Shown here one piece after another: positions 43,671-52,716 of a DNA stretch of 64,000 nucleotides. This DNA is from Agrobacterium pusense (GTDB lineage Bacteria; Pseudomonadota; Alphaproteobacteria; Rhizobiales; Rhizobiaceae), in the NCBI RefSeq assembly GCF_900102105.1, contig NZ_FNBB01000005.1, positions 62,001-126,000 on the forward strand. Reading direction: 5' to 3'. Within the stretch, counting starts at the first letter, position 1; the number at the start of each line of letters is the position of its first letter. The position numbers and the translations under genes were made by a program. Under the pieces are notes generated by a model that did no database searches, was not told where the DNA came from, and saw nothing but the letters and a program-made list of their open reading frames with translations.

Positions 43671-44906
43671 ATGCTGGATACGCCGAAAAGCGCTCTTTTT
43701 CATCACTATATGGGCATTTCGAGGCTGCTCGCCGGGCAGCTGGAGTTTAATGCCATCATTCAGGCGGTCGCAACCGAGATCAGCCATATCATCCCGCATG
43801 ATCACATGGATGTCTGCATCAAGCAGCTGGATGACAAGTATCACATTGCCTATGAGAGCGGTCTGGTCAGCGCCTGGAGCCGACAGCCGCCCGCACTTCT
43901 CACCGGAAGCCCGATCCGGTCGCTGTTGTCGGGCTCGGTCGAATATCTTTTAAGCGGCGACGCCTGTTCCGATCCGCGCTTTCATTTCGAAGGGTCGTTT
44001 TCCAGCCCCATCATCGAACTTGGCCTGCACAGCCGCCTGCATGTCCCCATGAAGGTGCATGGCGACATCATCGGTGCGCTCAGTTGCTCCTCGCACCAGT
44101 CGAACGCCTATACGATGGAAGATGTCACTAACGCCCGCGCCGTTGCGGATTTGCTGGCGCCCTATTTCTACGCCATTCGTGCCGCTGAACAGGCCAAGCG
44201 CTCGGCCATCGAGGAGGCGCGCGCCAATGCCCGCGAAGAAGGCCTGCGCCTCGGCGCGCTGCAATTGACGGAAGCGCTGGAGGCCGAGCGGCAGCGCATC
44301 GGCATGGACCTGCATGACCAGACTCTGGCCGACCTGACGCGGCTTGCGCGGCGTATCGAGCGCATGAGCCACACTCCCGATATTTCCGGCGAGATGCTGG
44401 AGCCGGTGGTGCGCAGCCTGCAGCATTGCATGCAGGATCTGCGCGAGATTATCGAGGAGGCGAAACCCTCGATCCTGCAATTGTTCGGCGTCGTTGAAGC
44501 CATCGAGACCTATGTGGACCGCTCCGTGCGCGACAGCGGATGCGCTATCGACTGGTCAGTGAAGGACGAGACGGAGGGGCTGGTTGAAAGGCTGGACAAG
44601 ACGGTGGCCATATCGCTCTTCCGCATCGTGCAGGAGGCCGTGAACAATGCCATTCGCCATGCCCAGCCCGAAACGATTGCCGTGAGACTCGCCGCAATCG
44701 ACGGCGGGTTGCGGGTGACGGTGAGCGATGACGGCAATGGCGGCGGTGACAGTGGTGCCCCCGGCGGTCTCGGCATGGGCAACATGAAGACGCGGGCGCG
44801 GCTGATCTCTGCCCGGTTCGACAGAGGCGGCAACCGTGATGGGGCGGGTACATGCATCACCGTCACCCTGCCTGCGGGCGCTTTCAATTTCCGGGAGGAG
44901 ATGTGA
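43671..44906 (+). CDS. Cytoplasmic GAF-domain histidine kinase (NarL/LuxR-type partner)
   Basis: 411 residues without clear membrane helices. A GAF domain spans about 20-170. A coiled-coil linker leads to a HisKA_3 dimerisation domain with H215 in RIGMDLHDQTL, then an ATPase with RIVQEAVNNAIRHA and GGLGMGNMKTRARL. It phosphorylates the adjacent LuxR-type regulator, which starts 2 bases after its stop. The GAF domain may bind a small molecule, perhaps the imported sugar. GGGAGG precedes the ATG at 43671. Confidence 0.9.
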   Translation: MLDTPKSALFHHYMGISRLLAGQLEFNAIIQAVATEISHIIPHDHMDVCIKQLDDKYHIAYESGLVSAWSRQPPALLTGSPIRSLLSGSVEYLLSGDACSDPRFHFEGSFSSPIIELGLHSRLHVPMKVHGDIIGALSCSSHQSNAYTMEDVTNARAVADLLAPYFYAIRAAEQAKRSAIEEARANAREEGLRLGALQLTEALEAERQRIGMDLHDQTLADLTRLARRIERMSHTPDISGEMLEPVVRSLQHCMQDLREIIEEAKPSILQLFGVVEAIETYVDRSVRDSGCAIDWSVKDETEGLVERLDKTVAISLFRIVQEAVNNAIRHAQPETIAVRLAAIDGGLRVTVSDDGNGGGDSGAPGGLGMGNMKTRARLISARFDRGGNRDGAGTCITVTLPAGAFNFREEM

Positions 44907-44907
44907 C

Positions 44908-45630
44908 ATGGACGTGCTCATCGTTGAGGATGATGCCCTGCATCGGGCCTATCTGAACGAGGCGGTAAGAGCCGCCCTGCCGGAATGCGACAAGGTGCTG
45001 GAGGCGGCAAACGGCAGAACCGGCGAAAAGCTGGCGCGGGAAAATCGCGCCGCCCATATCGTCATGGACTTGCAGATGAACGAGCGCAACGGCATCGAGG
45101 CGGCCCGCACCATCTGGAAGGAAAGGCCGGATACCCGCATCCTGTTCTGGTCCAATTATTCCGACGAGGCCTATGTACGTGGCGTTTCCCGCATCGTGCC
45201 TGAGGGTGCCGCCTATGGATATGTGCTGAAATCCGCCTCCGATGACCGACTGCGGCTGGCCCTTCGCAGCATCTTCATCGAGGCGCAATGCGTGATCGAC
45301 CGGGAAGTGCGCGGCCTGCAGGAGAAGAGCCTCGGCAAGGCGCATGGTTTTACCGATTCCGAATATGAAATTCTTGTCGATGTCGCGCTTGGACTTACCG
45401 ATAAGGCGATTGCGCGCCGGCGGAACCTGTCGCTGCGCAGCGTGCAGAACCGCTTGCAAAGTCTCTACGAGAAGCTGAACGTGCATCAGGCGGCCGGCGA
45501 TGACGAGGCGGAAGGCCGGTATAATCTTAGAACCCGCGCCGTTACCGTCGCTTTCCTGCGCAAGCTTTTGAATTACAGCGCGCTGGAAAAGGCCGAGCGC
45601 GAACTGGCGGAATGGGTGGGAGGCCGCTGA
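44908..45630 (+). CDS. LuxR/NarL-type response regulator
   Basis: 240 residues. The receiver (about 1-120) has VEDDA and phosphoacceptor D54 in VMDLQMNERNG. The C-terminal HTH is LuxR-like (GFTDSEYEILVDVALGLTDKAIARRRNLSLRSVQNRLQSLYEKLNV). It is co-transcribed with the GAF kinase. The target is probably the divergent sugar importer, through the double palindrome at 43533-43568. Stop 4 bases from the convergent topoisomerase gene. Confidence 0.92.
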   Translation: MDVLIVEDDALHRAYLNEAVRAALPECDKVLEAANGRTGEKLARENRAAHIVMDLQMNERNGIEAARTIWKERPDTRILFWSNYSDEAYVRGVSRIVPEGAAYGYVLKSASDDRLRLALRSIFIEAQCVIDREVRGLQEKSLGKAHGFTDSEYEILVDVALGLTDKAIARRRNLSLRSVQNRLQSLYEKLNVHQAAGDDEAEGRYNLRTRAVTVAFLRKLLNYSALEKAERELAEWVGGR

Positions 45631-45634
45631 CCTG

Positions 45635-46651
45635 TCAGGGTAAAAAGGCCAGCAGGCGTCTTTCGTCCGCCCTGAGGCCGGAGACGGGTTTTGCCCCGAC
45701 CTTCAAGATGCGGCTGAGCTTTTTCTGGGCCTTTTCCTCCGTGGCGATATCGAGAACAGCGGGGTGCACATAGCTCTTGCGGCAGATGGCAGGCGTATTG
45801 GAAAGCTCGGTCGCCGCAGCCTGGCACATGCCTTTTATGCTCGGTTTTTCACCGGCTGCCACATGCTCCATGGCGTTGCAGAAGGCCGCGAGCGTTCCGC
45901 CCCAGGTGCGGAAGGTCTTGGCGGAAATGCCCTGGCCGCCGATGCGTGAGAGATATGCGTTGAGATCGCTGGAATCGACGGAGTGAACCCGGTTTTCACT
46001 ATCCTGCCAGACGAAGAGTTCCTTGCCGGGCAGATCGGCGATCTCTTCAAGAATTTTCTGGAGGCGGGGGTGGCGTAATTGCCGTTTCACCTTTTGCCCG
46101 CCTTTGGCGGCGAAGCTCAATTCGATGGTTTCACCGAACGAAACGTGCCGCTTGAGCAATGTCGTTGCGCCATAGGTGCCGTTACTCTCAAGATAGGAGC
46201 GATTTCCGACGCGCAAATAGGCGGCATCAAGCAACAGGGTGAGGGCTGCAAGCGTCATTTCCTGCCCATGGTCCTGTTTACCGACGTCGGCCATGGCGCG
46301 ACGGCGGATGGCAGGGAGCGCCCTTCCGAAGCTTTTGAGCTGGAAGAACTTCGTTTCTCCCCTGAGCGTATGCCAGTCGGGATGATAACGATATTGCTTT
46401 CGGCCGCGGGCATCAAACCCGGTGGCCTGCAGATGCCCCGACGGGTCGATGCAGATCCAGACATCCTTATACGCGGGCGGTACACCGAGCGATTTGATGC
46501 GCTTCAGCTCATCACTATCGCAGAGGAGTTCGCCGCCCGGCAGCCGGTAACAGAAACCGCGTCCGCGTTTTTCGCGGGAAATACCCGGTTCCTGATCACT
46601 GACATAGGCAAGTCCGATTTTGGCAAGAAGGCGGGTTGGCGGCTGTGGCAT
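45635..46651 (-). CDS. DNA topoisomerase IB
   Basis: 338 residues of the poxvirus-like bacterial topoisomerase IB family. The catalytic residues are recognisable: R147 in YLRVGN, K167 in LLKRHV, R248 in FRTWGGTLA and nucleophile Y294 in CRKSYVHP. It relaxes supercoils by a 3'-phosphotyrosine intermediate. The length is normal. The neighbours suggest no special context. Such enzymes are accessory rather than essential in bacteria. Confidence 0.93.
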   Translation of the reverse strand: MPQPPTRLLAKIGLAYVSDQEPGISREKRGRGFCYRLPGGELLCDSDELKRIKSLGVPPAYKDVWICIDPSGHLQATGFDARGRKQYRYHPDWHTLRGETKFFQLKSFGRALPAIRRRAMADVGKQDHGQEMTLAALTLLLDAAYLRVGNRSYLESNGTYGATTLLKRHVSFGETIELSFAAKGGQKVKRQLRHPRLQKILEEIADLPGKELFVWQDSENRVHSVDSSDLNAYLSRIGGQGISAKTFRTWGGTLAAFCNAMEHVAAGEKPSIKGMCQAAATELSNTPAICRKSYVHPAVLDIATEEKAQKKLSRILKVGAKPVSGLRADERRLLAFLP

Positions 46652-46689
46652 TGTTTTTCCCGGCAGGTTTCACGCTGCGGCAAACGAAA

Positions 46690-46719
46690 AACAGGCCGCC
46701 TTCGTTCCGGCGGCCTGTT
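46690..46719 (-). terminator. Rho-independent terminator of the sugar dehydrogenase gene
   Basis: Perfect 11-bp stem AACAGGCCGCC / GGCGGCCTGTT with an 8-base loop. On the minus strand it is followed by TTTTCG. It lies 19 bases after the dehydrogenase stop. Confidence 0.85.
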
Positions 46720-46737
46720 GTTCCTGTCATCGCTTTC

Positions 46738-47967
46738 TCAGGTGGCCTTGGCGATCCGTAAAATTTGCGAGTTGCCGCCGCCGCGTTCTTCAGTCACGGC
46801 ATAGACAGCGCCATCCGGACCCACTTTCACATCACGAATGCGCGCTTCCAGCGGCAATCGGCTTTCCGTCGCAACCCTGTCGCCGTCAATGTGCAGGATG
46901 ACGAGGCCCTGGCTCACCAGACCGCCGACGATGAAGGCCCCTTTCCACTCGGGAATCTGGTCGCCGTCGTAAAAGGCCATGCCGGACGGGCCGATGACGG
47001 GGTCCCAATAATAAACCGGCTGTTCCATGCCTTCCTTGGCTGTTACACCCTCGCCAACCGCCCGGCCGCTATATTCCACCCCGTAGGTAATCACCGGCCA
47101 GCCATAGTTGAGGCCCGCTTTCGGCAGGTTCAGCTCGTCGCCGCCCTTCGGCCCATGCTCGACCGTCCAGAGCCGGCCCTGACCATCCAAAGCCGCGGCT
47201 TGAAGATTGCGGTGGCCGTAGCTCCAGATTTCCGGAAGAGCATTCTGCTGTCCGGCGAAGGGATTTCCCTCGAAGGCCTTGCCATCGGCATCAATCCGGA
47301 AGACTTTTCCGAGACCGCTCGACAGATCCTGCGCCTGCACGCGCGGCGTGGCATCCGAACGCTCCCCGACGGTGACGTAAAGTTCGTTGTCCGGTCCGAA
47401 AACCAGCCGTGATCCGAAATGCTTGTCGCCATCATAGGTCGGCATCTGGCGGAAGATCACCGAGACGTCTTCCAGTTTCGCCGCTCCACCGTCTTCTGTC
47501 AGTTTGGCCGATGCGACGGAGGTGCCGTTACCGCCCTCACGCGGCTCGGAAAAGGAGAAGAAGATTTTACGGGAGGTTTCGAAATCGGGCGCCAGCGCTA
47601 TGTCGAGAAGCCCGCCCTGTCCATCGGAAGCCACCTCCGGCACGCCTTCTATCGCCGGCCCGGCCTTGCCGTCAGCGACGATATGCATGGCGCCCTCCTT
47701 GGCAGCGACGATCATGCGACCATCGGGCAGGAATTCCATGGACCACAGATGCGGCAGACCATCGGCGACGACGGTTTTTTCGATGCTCGGCTGGGCAGCA
47801 GCCTGCGGCGCGCGCGTCTGGCCCTCAAAAGCCGGTTTCTGATCCGGCGCATTCGGCCGTTTCGTTTCGGCAGCCGGGGCGGTCTGTGCGTTGGCTGCGC
47901 CGGCCAAAGGAACGGCAAGCATCGCGCACAGGATCGTCGAATTCAGAAATCGGTTGTTGTGGAACAT
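46738..47967 (-). CDS. PQQ-type sugar dehydrogenase (Asd/YliI family)
   Basis: 409 residues. A signal peptide (NSTILCAMLAVPLAGAANAQ) and a Pro/Gln-rich linker precede a six-bladed propeller of the sorbosone/glucose dehydrogenase family (PF07995). Family signatures include LPHLWSMEFLPDG, GGLLDIALAPDF, YGHRNLQAAALD, WTVEHGPKGGDELN and GLNYGWPVITYG. It is probably a periplasmic aldose dehydrogenase using PQQ. No PQQ biosynthesis gene is nearby. It has a terminator downstream and shares a divergent promoter region of 184 bases with a small gene. Confidence 0.88.
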   Translation of the reverse strand: MFHNNRFLNSTILCAMLAVPLAGAANAQTAPAAETKRPNAPDQKPAFEGQTRAPQAAAQPSIEKTVVADGLPHLWSMEFLPDGRMIVAAKEGAMHIVADGKAGPAIEGVPEVASDGQGGLLDIALAPDFETSRKIFFSFSEPREGGNGTSVASAKLTEDGGAAKLEDVSVIFRQMPTYDGDKHFGSRLVFGPDNELYVTVGERSDATPRVQAQDLSSGLGKVFRIDADGKAFEGNPFAGQQNALPEIWSYGHRNLQAAALDGQGRLWTVEHGPKGGDELNLPKAGLNYGWPVITYGVEYSGRAVGEGVTAKEGMEQPVYYWDPVIGPSGMAFYDGDQIPEWKGAFIVGGLVSQGLVILHIDGDRVATESRLPLEARIRDVKVGPDGAVYAVTEERGGGNSQILRIAKAT

Positions 47968-48151
47968 GGGTCTCCCTTCCGTCGTTTAGGTTACGCAGGA
48001 AACCATTTGGGGAGGATTTCGTTTCCTTCGACAGTTTCAAGAAAACTTGATCATTGCGTGTGCAGGCGTCACGCTCTTTTCTCATCCATGCGAATTCATA
48101 GGGAACCGTGAGCCGTGCGCTGCGTTTGGCCTCTGTTATACGGAGGGCGCC

Positions 48152-48337
48152 ATGCAAATCATCGACAACAAGACCATAGACGCGAACAGAACCAAGCCGA
48201 TCCTCAACGTGGCGGAGTTCTGCCGCCGTTATCGGCTCGACAAGGCTGAGGAAGTTAGGCTCAGAAAGCTGTTCGGCGAGTTCGCCTCGCGGCATGAGCT
48301 TCTGATGAACGCGCAGCGAAAGCCGAACTTCCGCTGA
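48152..48337 (+). CDS. Small conserved-type protein of unknown function
   Basis: 61 residues starting MQIIDNKTID. CGGAGGG lies 7-8 bases before the ATG, a strong ribosome-binding site. The protein has a predicted helical section rich in charged residues (FCRRYRLDKAEEVRLRKLFG) and no membrane segment. I recognise no domain. Its TGA abuts the stop of the convergent methyltransferase gene exactly. Confidence 0.75.
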   Translation: MQIIDNKTIDANRTKPILNVAEFCRRYRLDKAEEVRLRKLFGEFASRHELLMNAQRKPNFR

Positions 48338-48964
48338 TCATTCATCCTCGTCGTGGGATTTTCCGAAGATCATGAAGACATCATAGCGGGTGTTCTTACC
48401 CAGTATCTGATGTGATGGCTTGCGAATACCCGGCATCGGGTCGGCGCGGAGCGGCCACTTCAGAACCACCCGCTTCGTCGCATTCTCCAGCGCAGCCTCC
48501 ATCAGCTCAACCTGGTCCGGGTCGGCGCCGACCAGTTCTCTCAGCACCCGCATCTCTTTTTTTACCAACGCCGTGTTGTGGCGCGGCGGATGCATGGGGT
48601 CGACAATCACCACCTCCGGTGACAGCTCTTTCAGCAAATGCCGGGAGTCGCCGTGGAGCAGAGTCATGCGCGCTGCCGCGTCGGCATAAGCGCCGCCGGC
48701 TTCCAGTGCACGACGAATGCCGTCAGCGAGGTGTGCGTGCATCTCCGGCGAGCGCTCGATGAGGGTGACGTCAGCCCCGAGCGATGCGAGCAGGAAGGCG
48801 TCCCGCCCCAGGCCAGCCGTGGCATCGACGATTTTTGGCGTGCGGCCCTTGGTGAAACCTGCGGCCTTGGGCAGTGCCTGTCCGCGCCCTTCGCCGGAAC
48901 GAAAACGGTGCCCAACCGCGCCGCCGACGAAATCCACCACGAAACTTTCGTTTTGTTCCTTCAT
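48338..48964 (-). CDS. rsmJ: 16S rRNA guanine-N2 methyltransferase RsmJ-like
   Basis: 208 residues. The SAM site IVDATAGLGRDAFLLASLGADVTLIERSP and the catalytic-type DPMHPP motif match RsmJ (YhiQ), which methylates G1516 of 16S rRNA. KEQNESFVVDFVGGAVGHRFRSGEG is also typical. I start at MKEQNES (48964); upstream in-frame sequence overlaps the pseudouridine synthase. It follows that gene by 7 bases, so the two rRNA/tRNA-modifying genes share a transcript. Confidence 0.9.
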   Translation of the reverse strand: MKEQNESFVVDFVGGAVGHRFRSGEGRGQALPKAAGFTKGRTPKIVDATAGLGRDAFLLASLGADVTLIERSPEMHAHLADGIRRALEAGGAYADAAARMTLLHGDSRHLLKELSPEVVIVDPMHPPRHNTALVKKEMRVLRELVGADPDQVELMEAALENATKRVVLKWPLRADPMPGIRKPSHQILGKNTRYDVFMIFGKSHDEDE

Positions 48965-48971
48965 ATCGACC

Positions 48972-49640
48972 TCAGAACGGAGAGGGCACGGTATAGATGA
49001 CATCCCGGCCGTCCGGATGACGGAATGCCACTTCCTGCGCATGCAGCATCAGGCGGGGCGCGGCGGAGAGCGCCTCACCTTCGGCATAAAATTCATCGCC
49101 GAGAATGGGATGGCCAAGCGCCTTCATATGTACCCGCAATTGATGGGTGCGCCCGGTGAGGGGAGTGAGCGCCAGCCGCGTCGCTGGAAGCGGCAGTCGT
49201 TGCAGCACCTGCCACAGGCTCTGCGCGGACTTGCCATTTTCGTGGTCGACCCGGTGGCGGGGCTTGTTCTCGGGATCGATGGCGAGCGGCAGGTCCACTT
49301 CTCCGGCCTCTCCCTCAACCTCTCCCCAGACAATGGCAACATAGGATTTGCGCGTCTGGCGGTTTTCAAACTGCGACGCAATTGCGGCGTGCGCCTTGCG
49401 GTTCAGCGACATCAGCACGATGCCCGAGGTGTCCTTGTCCAGCCGGTTGATCATCAGCGCTTTCGGGAACTGCTTCTGCACACGCGTCATGAGGCTGTCG
49501 GAAAGCGCCGGATCGCGCCCCGGCACCGATAACAGCCCGCTCGGCTTATCAAGCACCAGCAGATCGTCATCGCGGTGCACGATGGTGAGCCAAGGGTCGA
49601 GTGGCGGATTATAGATAGGGTTGGAAAGCTCGGATGACAT
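48972..49640 (-). CDS. RluA-family pseudouridine synthase
   Basis: 222 residues. The catalytic Asp68 is in INRLDKDTSG, with the usual His before RLD replaced by Asn. LTGRTHQLRVHM and GHPILGDEFY complete the family motifs. There is no S4 domain. The short length and RluA-like layout suggest dual 23S rRNA U746/tRNA U32 activity, but the target is unproven. It is likely co-transcribed with rsmJ. Confidence 0.9.
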   Translation of the reverse strand: MSSELSNPIYNPPLDPWLTIVHRDDDLLVLDKPSGLLSVPGRDPALSDSLMTRVQKQFPKALMINRLDKDTSGIVLMSLNRKAHAAIASQFENRQTRKSYVAIVWGEVEGEAGEVDLPLAIDPENKPRHRVDHENGKSAQSLWQVLQRLPLPATRLALTPLTGRTHQLRVHMKALGHPILGDEFYAEGEALSAAPRLMLHAQEVAFRHPDGRDVIYTVPSPF

Positions 49641-49678
49641 GTCGCTTCCTTAGCACGAATTGCGCATTCGGACAGGCG

Positions 49679-49781
49679 CTAGAGCATTTCCAGGAAAGGT
49701 GGCCCCGGTTTTCCGACCGGAAATGCGCCAAAATAAAGAGTTAGAGTGTTTCCGCGATTCGAAGAAAAGCGAAAACTCTAG
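49679..49781. repeat. Rhizobial intergenic repeat element (RIME-like)
   Basis: About 103 bases bounded by CTAGAG and CTCTAG. Inside are CATTTCC ... GGAAATG arms and a second dyad around TTTCCGC. This AGAGCATTTCC...GGAAATGCG pattern is a dispersed intergenic repeat common in rhizobia and agrobacteria. The right end supplies the TAG stop codon of the IMPACT-family gene. Confidence 0.65.
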
Positions 49782-50365
49782 TCGGGAATATGGAGATTGA
49801 CGCGTCCGCTGGTCAGGTCGCTAAGCAGCCGGGTCAGTCGTTCGGCTTCCACGGCCGGAACCGAGAGCAGCATATCCGCGCCGGTGCCGGTAAAGTCCTC
49901 CCTCTCAAGCCGCAGGTTCAGCGTGGCGGAAAGGCGTGATTTCACCAGTGCCAGGTCTGAGAAAGGGCAACTCAGCGTGGCGCTGACATAAGCGATGACC
50001 GGTGACGTCTCGCCGAGGCGAAGACAGGCGGCCGCCGTGCCGCCGTAAGCGCGCATCAGCCCGCCGCTGCCGAGCAGAATGCCGCCAAACCAGCGGATGA
50101 CGAGAACCGCGACATTGTCGAGTGACTGACCGTCGATAGCCTGAAGGATCGGTTTACCGGCCGTTCCCGAGGGTTCGCCGTCATCGCTGAAACGATAGTT
50201 CTGACCGCTTCGCCAGGCCCAGCAATTATGGTTTGCATCGGGATCGGAATGTGCCGCGAGGAATGTTTTCGCATCCTCTTCACCCGTCACCGGCGCGGCA
50301 AAGGCGATGAAGCGGCTTTTCTTTATATCCTGCGAAAAGGTGACGGGGCGGTCGAGCGTGAACAT
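49778..50365 (-). CDS. IMPACT/YigZ-family protein
   Basis: 195 residues. The N-terminal UPF0029 domain is clear: KKSRFIAFAAPV, HNCWAWR, FSDDGEPSGTAGKPIL and VIRWFGGILLGSGGL. A C-terminal DUF1949-like domain follows. Eukaryotic IMPACT modulates Gcn2; the role of the bacterial protein is unclear, with proposals linking it to translation or proteolysis. The last codons lie in the intergenic repeat, which provides the stop. Confidence 0.9.
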   Translation of the reverse strand: MFTLDRPVTFSQDIKKSRFIAFAAPVTGEEDAKTFLAAHSDPDANHNCWAWRSGQNYRFSDDGEPSGTAGKPILQAIDGQSLDNVAVLVIRWFGGILLGSGGLMRAYGGTAAACLRLGETSPVIAYVSATLSCPFSDLALVKSRLSATLNLRLEREDFTGTGADMLLSVPAVEAERLTRLLSDLTSGRVNLHIPD

Positions 50366-50427
50366 GGGCGCTTCAATATCGCATATATTCGCCTGCGGAA
50401 ATCGCTATAAGGCTTTCAACGGTGAAG

Positions 50428-51663
50428 ATGGCAATGGAGAGGGTTTTGGGCGAGGCGAGGCAGGTCGCGATTATCGGCGGCGGACCGGCGGGGCTGATGG
50501 CGGCGGAGATGCTCTCGGCGGCAGGCCATGCCGTGACGGTGTTCGAGGCGATGCCGACCGTGGCGCGCAAATTGCTGATGGCCGGAAAATCCGGTCTCAA
50601 CATCACCCATGCCGAAGATTACGACAGTTTCTGTCACCGGTTTGGTGATGCGGAACCGAGGCTGCGCGCCGCTCTCGATGATTTCACGCCGGATATGCTG
50701 CGCGACTGGGCGCAGGGGCTAGGGCAGGAAACTTTCGTCGGCACTTCGGGCCGGGTGTTTCCCACCGTCATGAAGGCTTCACCGTTGCTCCGGGCATGGC
50801 TCGCCCGGCTGGAGGCGCAGGGGGTGCCCATCAGGACGCGGCATCGCTGGACGGGTTTTTCCGGCAAGCACCTGGTTTTCGCGACACCGGAGGGCGAGAT
50901 TGCCGTCAAGGCCGACGCCACTCTTTTGGCACTCGGCGGCGCAAGCTGGCCGCGTCTGGGCTCCGATGCCGCATGGGTTTCGGTGCTTGCGGCCAGGGGT
51001 GTAGAGCTCGCTCCATTCCGCCCTGCCAATTGCGGTTTTGACGTTGATTGGAGCGATGTCTTCCGTGAGCGTTTTGCGGGTGAAGCGGTGAAATCCACAA
51101 TCACCATTTCGCCGGCGGGGGCCTTTCAGGGCGAATTCGTGATAACGAAGCACGGCATTGAGGGCAGCGTGATCTATGCCCATTCCGCCGCCCTGCGAGA
51201 CCGGTTGGAAGAAGCAGGGAAAGCGTCGCTGGCGATTGATCTTGCGCCCGGACGTACGGTGGAACGACTTAGCCGTGATCTGGGCAGGCTCGTCAGGAAG
51301 GAAAGTTTCGCAAACCGCATGCGTAAGGCGGCTGGCCTGTCTGCCGTGAAGGTCGGGCTTCTGCGGGAAATATTTCCCGATATCGCGGGCATGCCGGATG
51401 AATTCGTCGCCGCGAGAATAAAACATGCGGAGATTCCGCTTCTGCGGACGAGGCCGATTGCCGAGGCAATTTCGTCCGCCGGTGGTATCGCGTGGAGCGG
51501 CCTTGATGAAAACTACATGCTGGAAAAGCTCCCCGGCATATTTGCTGCCGGGGAAATGCTGGATTGGGAAGCGCCCACCGGCGGTTATCTCCTGACCGCC
51601 TGTTTCGCCACCGGCAAGGCGGCCGCAAAGGGCATGGCCGCGTGGCTCGAAGGCTCAGCCTGA
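50428..51663 (+). CDS. NAD(P)/FAD-dependent flavoprotein (HI0933/BaiN family)
   Basis: 411 residues. The FAD dinucleotide motif VAIIGGGPAGLMAAEML is at the N-terminus, followed by AGKSGLNITHAE and ending GGYLLTACFATGKAAAKG, all typical of the HI0933/TIGR03862 group. The reaction is unknown; relatives are flavin reductases. The start is uncertain among GTG 50422 and ATGs at 50428 and 50434. It is convergent and overlaps the proV end by 9 bases. Confidence 0.85.
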   Translation: MAMERVLGEARQVAIIGGGPAGLMAAEMLSAAGHAVTVFEAMPTVARKLLMAGKSGLNITHAEDYDSFCHRFGDAEPRLRAALDDFTPDMLRDWAQGLGQETFVGTSGRVFPTVMKASPLLRAWLARLEAQGVPIRTRHRWTGFSGKHLVFATPEGEIAVKADATLLALGGASWPRLGSDAAWVSVLAARGVELAPFRPANCGFDVDWSDVFRERFAGEAVKSTITISPAGAFQGEFVITKHGIEGSVIYAHSAALRDRLEEAGKASLAIDLAPGRTVERLSRDLGRLVRKESFANRMRKAAGLSAVKVGLLREIFPDIAGMPDEFVAARIKHAEIPLLRTRPIAEAISSAGGIAWSGLDENYMLEKLPGIFAAGEMLDWEAPTGGYLLTACFATGKAAAKGMAAWLEGSA

Positions 51664-52716
51664 CAAACGTTCAGCCATGCCTGCTTCCTCACCATGTGCG
51701 GTTCGGACGAGGCAGCGCATGATGGCATCGGTGGTGATTGCACCAAGCGCCTTGCCGTTTTCTCCGACGACCGTGGAGCTGCTGACATTTTCCCGGACCA
51801 GCGCGCGCAGGCCCTCTTCAACCGTCATATCCGCATCGAGCTGAAGGCGGGACTGGCCGGCAAATTCCGGCTGCACCACGGCGCCAAGGCGAATGACGCG
51901 GCCGCGATTGACCTCTTCCACGAAGGCCTCGATATAACTATCCGCCGGCGACATGACGATTTCAGCGGCCGTTCCCTGCTGGATGATTTCGCCGTCGCGC
52001 AGAATGGCGATCTTGTCACCCAGCCGCAGCGCTTCGTCGAGATCGTGGGTGATGAAGACCACGGTCTTCTTCAGCTCTTTTTGAAGTTCCAGCAGCACCG
52101 TCTGCATGTCGACGCGGATGAGCGGATCGAGGGCCGAATAGGCCTCGTCCATGAGCAGGATTTCGGCATTGTTGGTGAGCGCCCGAGCGAGACCCACACG
52201 TTGCTGCATGCCGCCGGAGAGCTGGTTGGGGTAATGGTTGGAGAAGCCCTCCAGGCCGACCCGCCTGATCCAGACCTCTGCCCTTTCTTCGCGCTCGCGC
52301 TTGTCGACGCCCTGCACCTCAAGGCCGTAGACGACATTCTGCAGCACGTTGCGGTGGGGCAGGAGACCAAATTTCTGGAACACCATCGCCGTCTTGTGGC
52401 GGCGAAATTCCAGAAGATCCGCTTCGTTGAGGCTGCACACGTCTGTGCCGCCATAGAGGATTTCGCCGGCGGTCGGGTCGATCAGCCGGTTGACATGGCG
52501 GATCAGCGTGGATTTGCCGGAGCCGGAAAGGCCCATGATAACGGTGATCTGCCCGCCCGGCATGGTGATGTTGATGTCACGCAGGCCGAGCACATGGCCG
52601 TGCTTGGCGTTGAGTTCCGATTTGGACATGCCGGCTTTGACGGCTTCGACATGATCCCCCGCTTTGGAGCCGAAAATCTTGTAAAGACTGCGAATTTCGA
52701 TCGATTGACTAGCCAT
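51655..52716 (-). CDS. proV: Glycine betaine/proline ABC transporter ATPase
   Basis: 353 residues. The Walker A GLSGSGKST, signature LSGGMQQRVGLARAL, Walker B LLMDEAYSALDP and the long N-terminal extension (KIFGSKAGDHVEAVKAGMSKSEL) are those of ProV/OpuAA. A C-terminal CBS-like regulatory region (about 290-345) senses ionic strength in relatives. The ATG at 52716 overlaps the proW stop by 8 bases; longer in-frame starts read through proW. Subunit of an osmoprotectant importer. Confidence 0.93.
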   Translation of the reverse strand: MASQSIEIRSLYKIFGSKAGDHVEAVKAGMSKSELNAKHGHVLGLRDINITMPGGQITVIMGLSGSGKSTLIRHVNRLIDPTAGEILYGGTDVCSLNEADLLEFRRHKTAMVFQKFGLLPHRNVLQNVVYGLEVQGVDKREREERAEVWIRRVGLEGFSNHYPNQLSGGMQQRVGLARALTNNAEILLMDEAYSALDPLIRVDMQTVLLELQKELKKTVVFITHDLDEALRLGDKIAILRDGEIIQQGTAAEIVMSPADSYIEAFVEEVNRGRVIRLGAVVQPEFAGQSRLQLDADMTVEEGLRALVRENVSSSTVVGENGKALGAITTDAIMRCLVRTAHGEEAGMAERLSG

